From Mariniphaga sp963747515 (GTDB lineage Bacteria; Bacteroidota; Bacteroidia; Bacteroidales; Prolixibacteraceae): DNA of 64,000 nucleotides. The stretch spans positions 1,054,001-1,118,000 of the forward strand of contig CAVVFN010000008.1 in the NCBI GenBank assembly GCA_963747515.1, read 5' to 3'. Below are positions 57,518-64,000 of this stretch, piece by piece (the stretch's first letter is position 1; the number at the start of each line of letters is the position of its first letter). Position numbers and translations under genes: made by a program. Under the pieces are notes generated by a model, which worked only from the letters and a program-made list of their open reading frames with translations, ran no database searches and had not been told where the DNA came from.

Positions 57518-57779
57518 ATTCTTTATTATTTACTAAGTAAAGATAGAAATAGAAAGTTATTTATTGAAACGATTATCCCAAATGTTTCGGGCATTTCATA
57601 ATATTTTTTTTTGAGGAATGGAGTTAAAAAATTTTCTTACACAAGCGACTGTTCTGTAAAAACAAGTTTCATCAACGGCCTGTGTTTATTTTTTATCTCT
57701 TTTAACGCCTCTTCCACTGCTTCTCTGCTAATTCGAAATCTATGAGTATGCCCTATGCAAACCAGGTAAACCCTGGTAA

Positions 57780-58252
57780 GCAATCAACATAAACAACATA
57801 AACAACATGAACCAAATAAACCATTCTTCCTACCCTTCGAACCCTTCGAACCCTTCGAACCAAACAACATAAACAACATAAACAACATAAACAACATGAA
57901 CCAAATAAACCATTCTTCCTACCCTTCGAACTTTTCAAACCTTTCGAACCAAACTACCCAAACAACATAAACAACATGAACCAAATAAACCATTCTTCCT
58001 ACCCTTCGAACTTTTCGAACCCTTCGAACCAAACAACATAAACAACATAAACAACATGAACCAAATAAACCATTCTTCCTACCCCTCGAACTTTTCAAAC
58101 CCTTCGAACCAAACAACATAAACAACATAAACAACATGAACCAAATAAACCATTCTTCCTACCCTTCGAACTTTTCGAACCCTTCGAACCAAACAACATA
58201 AACAACATGAACAACATGAACCAAATAAACCATTCTTCCTACCCTTCGAACA
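57780..58252. repeat. 80-bp minisatellite, array B (about 6 units)
   Basis: Six units with the core CCATTCTTCCTACCC at 80-bp steps (two units have slightly different length from AACAACATA copy number). It lies between the two module copies and probably arose in the same event. Confidence 0.93.
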
Positions 58253-58396
58253 TGTGGCTAAAGCAACTACTGCTTTCAAAACCGTTGGATAAATCCACCG
58301 GCCAACGGCAATTCACCCCGATGGATTTAATGAAAATTCATTGGCTCAGTTAATAGTTCTGAGTTCATTGAGTTTAACACAAAGGTTATCTTCATC

Positions 58397-58711
58397 CTAC
58401 AAATTAATTTTCCACCTTTTAGGATTTTGCCGGTTATCAAAAAAAGTTAAAATATAAATTTTCTTCTTCTTTTGATCCACCTGATAATAAAAAGAATTAT
58501 GCTTGTCTATTATAGCTCGCCGGATATTTTTGTTTTTAACTGCATAAGTATAGATTCCTGGATTTTTCTTTATTGCATTTATTACAACTTCAGTTCTGTT
58601 TATAAACTGAATTATTTCGTGCCTGTACCAATTCTCTTCTAAATAATCCAGTACCTTGTAATATGTAATTCTGGCCCGTTCCGACCAAATAACTTCCATA
58701 CTAGAATCCAT
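58397..58711 (-). CDS. RelE/ParE-type toxin
   Basis: A 104-residue basic protein, MEVIWSERARITYYKVLDYLEENW... NPGIYTYAVKNKNIRRAIIDKHNSFYYQVD ... YILTFFDNRQNPKR. This is the compact beta-sheet layout of RelE/ParE superfamily toxins, which cut mRNA on ribosomes or poison gyrase. It overlaps the antitoxin gene by 11 bases in antitoxin-then-toxin order. Which activity it has cannot be read from the sequence. Confidence 0.85.
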   Translation of the reverse strand: MDSSMEVIWSERARITYYKVLDYLEENWYRHEIIQFINRTEVVINAIKKNPGIYTYAVKNKNIRRAIIDKHNSFYYQVDQKKKKIYILTFFDNRQNPKRWKINL

Positions 58712-58937
58712 ATTTTTGCCTGGCTTCCTGAATCATCTGATCATGATTATGCACATTTCCTTTTTTAATATCTTTAACTCCCTCCATTATTGACTCCTGA
58801 ACTTCTTCAGGTAATTCATCCCACCAATCTGCAGAAATTTCTTTTTGAAATATTTTGTCGACTTCCATCAACACAGAAAATTTATTGGTATTGATTATTC
58901 TGGAAACCAGTTCCAGTTTTAATGCCTGAATATCCAT
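58701..58937 (-). CDS. addiction-module antitoxin-like protein, copy 2
   Basis: 78 residues, the same protein as copy 1. It lies upstream of and overlaps the intact toxin. It has no DNA-binding motif that I can see, so repression of the pair may use another part. Confidence 0.8.
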   Translation of the reverse strand: MDIQALKLELVSRIINTNKFSVLMEVDKIFQKEISADWWDELPEEVQESIMEGVKDIKKGNVHNHDQMIQEARQKYGF

Positions 58938-59199
58938 ATTCTTTATTATTTACTAAGTAAAGATAGAAATAGAAAGTTATTTATTGAAACGATTATCCCA
59001 AATGTTTCGGGCATTTCATAATATTTTTTTTTGAGGAATGGAGTTAAAAAATTTTCTTACACAAGCGACTGTTCTGTAAAAACAAGTTTCATCAACGGCC
59101 TGTGTTTATTTTTTATCTCTTTTAACGCCTCTTCCACTGCTTCTCTGCTAATTCGAAATCTATGAGTATGCCCTATGCAAACCAGGTAAACCCTGGTAA

Positions 59200-60275
59200 G
59201 CAATCAACATAAACAACATAAACAACATGAACCAAATAAACCATTCTTCCTACCCTTCGAACCCTTCGAACCCTTCGAACCAAACAACATAAACAACATA
59301 TAACAAAAACATGAACCAAATAAACCATTCTTCCTACCCTTCGAACTTTTCGAACCTTTCGAACCAACAACATAAACAACATAAACAACATGAACCAAAT
59401 AAACCATTCTTCCTACCCTTCGAACTTTTCGAACCCTTCGAACCAAACAACATAAACAACATAAACAACATGAACCAAATAAACCATTCTTCCTACCCTT
59501 CGAACTTTTCGAACCCTTCGAACCAAACAACATAAACAACATAAACAACATGAACCAAATAAACCATTCTTCCTACCCTTCGAACTTTTCGAACCCTTCG
59601 AACCAAACAACATAAACAACATAAACAACATGAACCAAATAAACCATTCTTCCTACCCTTCGAACCCTTCGAACCCTTCGAACCAAACAACCCAAACAAC
59701 ATAAACAACATGAACCAAATAAACCATTCTTCCTACCCCTCGAACTTTTCGAACCCTTCGAACCAAACAACATAAACAACATAAACAACATGAACCAAAT
59801 AAACCATTCTTCCTACCCTTCGAACTTTTCGAACCCTTCGAACCAAACAACATAAACAACATAAACAACATGAACCAAATAAACCATTCTTCCTACCCTT
59901 CGAACTTTTCGAACCCTTCGAACCAAACAACATAAACAACATAAACAACATGAACCAAATAAACCATTCTTCCTACCCTTCGAACTTTTCGAACCCTTCG
60001 AACCAAACAACATAAACAACATAAACAACATGAACCAAATAAACCATTCTTCCTACCCTTCGAACTTTTCGAACCTTTCGAACCAAACAACATAAACAAC
60101 ATAAACAACATGAACCAAATAAACCATTCTTCCTACCCCTCGAACTTTTCGAACCTTTCGAACCAAACAACATAAACAACCTAAACAACATGAACCAAAT
60201 AAACCATTCTTCCTACCCTTCGAACTTTTCGAACCTTTCGAACCAAACAACATGAACAACATGAACCAAATACCC
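59200..60275. repeat. 80-bp minisatellite, array C (13 units)
   Basis: Thirteen near-identical units, mostly exactly 80 bases. Each unit is about nine 9-base blocks: TTCGAACTT, TTCGAACCC, TTCGAACCA, AACAACATA (x2), AACAACATG, AACCAAATA, AACCATTCT, and TCCTACCC (8). Open frames on either strand here are products of the repeat and not genes. Confidence 0.95.
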
Positions 60276-60364
60276 CTCACGTAACTTTTACCATACCTGC
60301 GGTAAAACACCAGGTTACCCAGCCTGCCGCTGCCAGCGTCGAAAAGGTTATCAATTGTTGACAT
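60262..60364 (-). pseudogene. N-terminal fragment of an unknown protein, cut by array C
   Basis: Starting at the ATG at 60364 the frame reads MSTIDNLFDAGSGRLGNLVFYRRYGKSYVRG, like the N-terminus of Bacteroidota proteins with a GRxGNxVFYxRxGKxYVR pattern. It then runs straight into repeat-derived sequence. The gene lost its body to the array. Confidence 0.6.
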
Positions 60365-60728
60365 GTCATTATTTTTAATTACTTAAAAAAAAATATCAGT
60401 TATCTAAAGAACACCTACCTAAGATATAAGAATTTTTATATCTATTCATGATGAACTCGCTATTTTTTCGCTATGAACTCGCTATTTTGCGAATTTATAG
60501 CAAATTTATAGCGAATTCATTAAAATTTAATAAACACATTAGATACACTCTGGTATTTTTATTGCAGCTCATCAAATAGTTCAGGTTAAATGATTCTACT
60601 TTAACACATTCGAAAAGTCTGTCTGTTTTTACCCTGAACCCTAAAGGAAACAGCCAGATTTTTCTCCTGACATCCGGCGGCTGACGGATTGGGGTAAATC
60701 AGGAGCGCCAATTATTTTTCAATTATTT
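60365..60728. other. Intergenic region with small repeats
   Basis: No gene. GAACTCGCTATTTT occurs twice (about 60451 and 60475), and ATAGCGAATTC near 60510 is its near inverted copy, so a hairpin may form. Confidence 0.5.
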
Positions 60729-61253
60729 TTATTGAGCCTTAATAAAATTTACACGAACAGTATTAAAAGAATCATTAAAGGATCCCCCTGTTTCCCATCC
60801 ACCTGTGAAAACGATGGTAGCAGAGAGGCCGTCTTTGCTTATCCATTTAGTTGGAATACACCAGAAAAAACGGGTTGCCGGAACAATTTCGGGGTTAAAA
60901 TTGTGTCCGAACCAGGTTTCTTCTTTCGCATAACTTATCCTTGACCACGGACCCCACGGCGAAGAGGCTTCAAAAAGGCCTAACATCCCGGAATGGCCCA
61001 TGCTGTGTCCGGTTGTTAACAAATACCTGCCCAATCCCCGGTTATAGCTGATTCCCATTGGGGTACCAACACCGTTCCTGTCGACAAATACAGGCTTCTT
61101 ATCTTTTACGTTTTTAGTCCAAACAGGTTTTTCTCCTTTAAATCCTGAGAAAAATTCATAGGATTTCCTCTTCATCATTTTTTTGTGATTTACTCTGAGG
61201 ATGCCGAAATGCTGGGATTTAAAGGCGAACATTTGGGAACTTTCCCCAGGCAT
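60729..61253 (-). pseudogene. DUF4185-like C-terminal fragment
   Basis: 174 codons with YEFFSGFKGEKPVWTKN, YNRGLGRYLLTTGH and GLFEASSPWGPWSRISYA, as in the beta-propeller DUF4185 family of secreted glycosidase-like proteins. The frame has no signal peptide and begins mid-domain just after a TGA, so the N-terminal half is missing. Likely a remnant. Confidence 0.65.
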
Positions 61254-61562
61254 TCACCCATCTGGGATTGATAAGTGCAGCCTTGAATTTAGATAAGCAA
61301 TTGAATGATCAAAGAAACCAGGACATATCTTCCGGTGTTTAAATGTTTATTCAAATGAATATGAAATGAAAGCTACGTTTTTTGGAGGATAAAAAGTGGC
61401 AGGAGGCAGAAGGTAGTAGCAGTAGCAGGGGCTCTTCCACTAAAAATGCAGCAGGTACAAAATTTATAAATACATTATGAAACGAGCATGTAAAATATTT
61501 ATATCCAGGAGAATGATTAAAATACATGCGAGTTCCATACTATACCTTTAAAAACAAACAGT
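61254..61562. other. Intergenic region upstream of glucose dehydrogenase
   Basis: 309 bases with no gene. It is divergent between the remnant and the dehydrogenase, so it would carry the latter's promoter. Confidence 0.45.
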
Positions 61563-62678
61563 ATGAAAGAAACTATGAAAGCTATTTCCATTATGCCAGG
61601 ACAACCTGGGATATCCATCGTTGATAAAGATGTGCCTGAATTGGTTACTCCCTACGATGTGAAATTAAAAGTGCTTCAGGTGGGCATTTGCGGCACAGAC
61701 CGCGAAGAGGTTGTTGGCGGAAGGGCAGATACCCCCATGGATAACAACTATTTGGTGATTGGCCACGAAATGATTGGGATAGTTACTGAAACGGGCGAAA
61801 AAGTAAAAAAAGTAAAGGTAGGCGATTATGCTGTTTTTATGGTCCGAAGGGAATGCAACAAAGGATTGTCCTGCTGCACGAATAACCGAAGCGATATGTG
61901 TTTTACGGGCGAATACAAAGAAAGGGGCATAAAAGGCTTACATGGTTTTGAAACCGAATACGTTGTTGATCACGAAGATTATTTGGTTAAAGTACCTGTG
62001 AGTATAAAAGACATTGGGGTTTTAACAGAGCCCATGTCGGTGGCATCAAAAGCAATAACCGAGTCGGCATTGATACAGGCATCGCGCATACCCGGGGTAA
62101 AAGCAGAAGATTGGTATAAAGGAAAAAAAGTACTCATCGCCGGTATTGGGGCCATAGGTCTTTTGGCAACTTTTGCATTAAAATTACGTGGAGCTGACAT
62201 TTGGGGATTGGATATAGTAAGTGAAACCTCACAAAGGGTTAAAATTCTGCACGCTCTGGGTGGCCATTACATTGATGGAAGGGAAATCAAAACCATAAAC
62301 ATTGACGATAAACACGGCGAGTTTGATTTTATTTTTGAAGCAGCTGGCATAGCCAGGTTAGGGTTTCAGCTTATTGATGTATTGGGAATTAACGGTATCT
62401 ATGTTATGACAGGCATTCCAGGGGATCACCGGCCAACTTTTGTTTTAGAGGCTGAATTAATGAAGCAGATAGTACTGAAAAACCAGATAATAGTAGGCAG
62501 TGTAAATGCCAGTGTCGCACATTTTGCCACTGCGGTAAGCGATTTGGAGCTTGCCAAAAACAGATGGGGCGGTTTAATCGATGGGCTCATTACCAACCGT
62601 ATACCATATACCGATTTTCAACAAGCCATTGATGTACGATCAGAAGATGATATAAAAACGGTGATCGAATGGGGGTAG
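61563..62678 (+). CDS. glucose 1-dehydrogenase-like zinc alcohol dehydrogenase
   Basis: A 371-residue medium-chain dehydrogenase close to Thermoplasma/Sulfolobus-type glucose dehydrogenases. The catalytic zinc motif is CGTDREE (about 43-49), with the GHEMIG segment (about 68) and a structural-zinc-like region (CNKGLSCCTNNRSDMC, about 98-113). NAD(P) is bound at VLIAGIGAIGLLATF (about 190-204). It oxidises an aldose C1 with NAD(P). Complete and free-standing beside fragments. Base use is similar to the core genes. Confidence 0.88.
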   Translation: MKETMKAISIMPGQPGISIVDKDVPELVTPYDVKLKVLQVGICGTDREEVVGGRADTPMDNNYLVIGHEMIGIVTETGEKVKKVKVGDYAVFMVRRECNKGLSCCTNNRSDMCFTGEYKERGIKGLHGFETEYVVDHEDYLVKVPVSIKDIGVLTEPMSVASKAITESALIQASRIPGVKAEDWYKGKKVLIAGIGAIGLLATFALKLRGADIWGLDIVSETSQRVKILHALGGHYIDGREIKTINIDDKHGEFDFIFEAAGIARLGFQLIDVLGINGIYVMTGIPGDHRPTFVLEAELMKQIVLKNQIIVGSVNASVAHFATAVSDLELAKNRWGGLIDGLITNRIPYTDFQQAIDVRSEDDIKTVIEWG

Positions 62679-62687
62679 GCCCCCCTG

Positions 62688-62707
62688 TTGGACCCACAAA
62701 CTGAAAG
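62688..62707 (+). repeat. Weak copy of the tRNA 3' end and flank
   Basis: TTGGACCCACAAACTGAAAG matches 16 of 20 bases of CTGGGCCCACAGACTGAAAA at the tRNA(CAT) 3' end (44260-44279). It may be an old attachment-site trace or chance. Confidence 0.35.
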
Positions 62708-62751
62708 ACTAAAAATGAGAGAGTTACAGAAGTTAAATTTTGTAACTCTTT

Positions 62752-62912
62752 TCATTTCGTTAAATCATCTTTCTCCAGTTCTCCTTCTGCATTGGTAAAT
62801 GTCTGACTGTTTTTTTTGCCAAACGGTGGATTTGCCAATACATAATCATAGGTTGTTGGTGATGCTGCAATCAGGGCATCAGCAGGTGAAATAAAGTTGT
62901 CGCTGTCAATAC
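62752..62912 (-). pseudogene. fragment of a type I restriction methyltransferase (HsdM)
   Basis: On the minus strand the frame reads ...IDSDNFISPADALIAASP, TYDYVLANPPFGKKNSQTF, TNAEGELEKDDLTK and then stop. NPPFGKK is motif IV of N6-adenine methyltransferases of the HsdM type. Only about 50 codons remain. Confidence 0.7.
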
Positions 62913-63157
62913 TGAAGAAAAACAATAAAAATTATTTTGCATTATGTACACTTCCTTATTCTGGTGAAGGTCGCTTCCGGAATAATTATGCACTGGAAAA
63001 ACAACAGGAGTTGGCAATCTTTGAAAACATCAGGTATTATCAACATTCAACCATTTTTGAAAAATACGAAGAGCTTCCTGCATCAAAAGTCATATCCTTT
63101 GCCAACGAGGAAATATGCACTATTATTAAAAAAGAAATTAAACCTGTTATTCCATAA
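62897..63157 (+). CDS. possible C-terminal fragment, unknown family
   Basis: An open frame with coherent sequence (FRNNYALEKQQELAIFENIRYYQHSTIFEKYEELPASKVISFANEE) that begins with a TTG inside the HsdM fragment. The start looks artificial, so it is likely the 3' end of a truncated gene. Function unknown. Confidence 0.4.
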   Translation: MSLSILKKNNKNYFALCTLPYSGEGRFRNNYALEKQQELAIFENIRYYQHSTIFEKYEELPASKVISFANEEICTIIKKEIKPVIP

Positions 63158-63185
63158 GCGCACAGTGGCTTATATTATCCATCAT

Positions 63186-64000
63186 TCATCCATACAACTC
63201 CTCCAGCTCCAGCTTCTTTATTCTCCTTCTTATCGCCCCCCTGCTTCTGCCAAAATGTTTGGCAATATCTTTAACTGTTACCCCTTCACAAAACATAACC
63301 GTCAACTCATCATCAAGCTCCGTTGTCCATCGCTGACAGGCTTCTTTATATTTGGCAGCTTTCTCTTTCAATTTATAGTTGTTAATCACATCATCCTGAG
63401 CATAAATCGAAATTAAACCCGGTTTATTTTCAGTTTCTGCATGTATACCTTTTTCCGGTTTCTTTTCACCTTCCACTCGCATAACATGTATTTGCCGCGA
63501 CCTGGGAAATTTACCGGGTACAATGGTTTCCGGAATGTGAATGCTGCTTTTGGTGCGGGTTATAGCTACGTAAAGCAGATTTATTTCCTCATTCAGATGA
63601 GCCAGATTAAGATTTTCTTCTCTGGTGGTAGTCATCTGTTTTGTAATTTCCTCAGCTGAAATAAAGTCCCGGGCAAGCTGTATGGCATCATATTCCATTC
63701 CCTTACTGCGGTGAACCGTAGAAAATATCATTTCAGCATTTTCTTTTTTATCATTCTTTATATGCTTTTCTTTTATTGCCTCAATGATTTTTGGAATTTC
63801 ATTACCATATTCTTTCACAATTTCTACCATCATTCCCAACTGAACATCTTCAGTTTTTTTTATATAATCCTCCAGTTCATCCATGTCCTTCATTTCCAGA
63901 ATAAGCTTATCCTTAATTAGCTTACGGTTCTTATTATATAAGTTCAAAACATCATACAACGACGCTCCGTCATCAGCATAGGTGTAAGAATTTATATTGC
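63186..64000 (-). CDS. UvrD-like helicase C-terminal part, with HTH tail, 5' end missing
   Basis: The frame continues past the right edge (NSYTYADDGASLYDVLNLY is already in frame). It has the UvrD/RecB-type superfamily I motifs STVHRSKGMEYDAIQLARDF and INLLYVAITRTKSSIHI. It ends with an unusual helix-turn-helix tail (VKDIAKHFGRSRGAIRRRIKKLELEELYG) joined by a linker. Such enzymes unwind DNA and occur beside restriction systems. Only the last 271 codons are visible. Confidence 0.85.
   Translation of the reverse strand, partial: NINSYTYADDGASLYDVLNLYNKNRKLIKDKLILEMKDMDELEDYIKKTEDVQLGMMVEIVKEYGNEIPKIIEAIKEKHIKNDKKENAEMIFSTVHRSKGMEYDAIQLARDFISAEEITKQMTTTREENLNLAHLNEEINLLYVAITRTKSSIHIPETIVPGKFPRSRQIHVMRVEGEKKPEKGIHAETENKPGLISIYAQDDVINNYKLKEKAAKYKEACQRWTTELDDELTVMFCEGVTVKDIAKHFGRSRGAIRRRIKKLELEELYG

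Larger units (their letters stand above)
56833..57779. repeat. Tandem-duplicated module, copy 1
   Basis: About 947 bases that recur 1420 bases further on (58253-59199) with only a handful of differences, for example at 56866, 56907, 57042 and 57099. It carries the inactive toxin and its antitoxin gene. The rest (57518-57779) shows no gene. Confidence 0.93.
58253..59199. repeat. Tandem-duplicated module, copy 2
   Basis: Second copy of 56833-57779 at an offset of exactly 1420 bases. It contains the intact toxin-antitoxin pair. Confidence 0.93.

Noticed and set aside
59200..60275. Series of 72-residue ORFs at 80-bp steps, and possible CRISPR array
   Set aside because: The ORFs are the same repeat read in cycling frames and have no gene features. 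There are no unique spacers between repeats, so it is not CRISPR.
62937..63416. 159-codon plus-strand ORF
   Set aside because: It crosses the end of the 62897-63157 frame and runs antisense to the helicase C-terminus, with Ser/Phe-rich shadow composition.

Overview
The window is a chromosome segment of a member of the Bacteroidota. The evidence is AT-rich DNA with a TTTG / TAnnTTTG promoter ahead of tRNA-Phe, DUF4837 lipoprotein, an alternative complex III (ACIII) respiratory operon, CruF-type carotenoid genes and A-rich translation starts. An aerobic or microaerobic, pigmented organism is likely. Genus cannot be set from the sequence.

Left part (1-18.6 kb), core genome. The 3' part of dxr, then rseP, tatA, a DUF4837 lipoprotein, metF on the other strand, a lipoprotein/outer-membrane protein and an aminotransferase. 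A tightly coupled minus-strand carotenoid operon follows (crtB-idi-cruF-acyltransferase-GT2-TPR-crtI-RNase H). It fits synthesis of a hydroxylated, glycosylated and acylated carotenoid. Its first gene, crtB, is split by a one-base frameshift. A 1.5 kb gene-poor stretch with hairpins and relics separates it from tRNA-Arg, an O-methyltransferase, an M16 peptidase and tRNA-Phe.

Middle part (18.7-43.7 kb). One long minus-strand respiratory operon starts with a homologue of the Anabaena sensory rhodopsin transducer coupled to actB. It continues with an actC-actD fusion (frameshifted in actD), actF, a short pentaheme cytochrome, cbb3 oxidase subunits, a CcoS-like 58-residue protein and a terminal cytochrome c. 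Metabolic and stress genes follow: FAD/Fe-S oxidase, enolase-superfamily enzyme, pyruvate-oxidase-like enzyme and Na+/H+ antiporter. On the plus strand are an SPW-VKOR-SPW membrane protein, an SDR and a glycosidase; then a ceramidase-like hydrolase and a DegT aminotransferase on the minus strand.

Right part (44.2-64 kb), accessory. A tRNA(CAT) with an odd T-loop marks the edge of a low-GC island. The island holds an operon of NurA nuclease, HerA-like ATPase, GHKL (Hsp90/MORC-like) ATPase, radical SAM protein and a decayed membrane protein. Beside it are a PD-(D/E)XK protein and a permuted papain-like protein. A hairpin next to the tRNA recurs at about 53.76 kb, so the island may be bounded there. 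Several island genes carry frameshifts, either from decay or consensus errors. Beyond it lie a perfect 42-bp palindrome, a three-gene HipBST-like toxin-antitoxin locus with four operator palindromes, and a striking 80-bp compound minisatellite in three arrays. These arrays flank a 1420-bp tandem duplication that carries a RelE/ParE-type toxin-antitoxin pair. The end has gene fragments (an unknown N-terminus, a DUF4185-like piece, an HsdM piece), a glucose dehydrogenase and the C-terminal part of a UvrD-like helicase.
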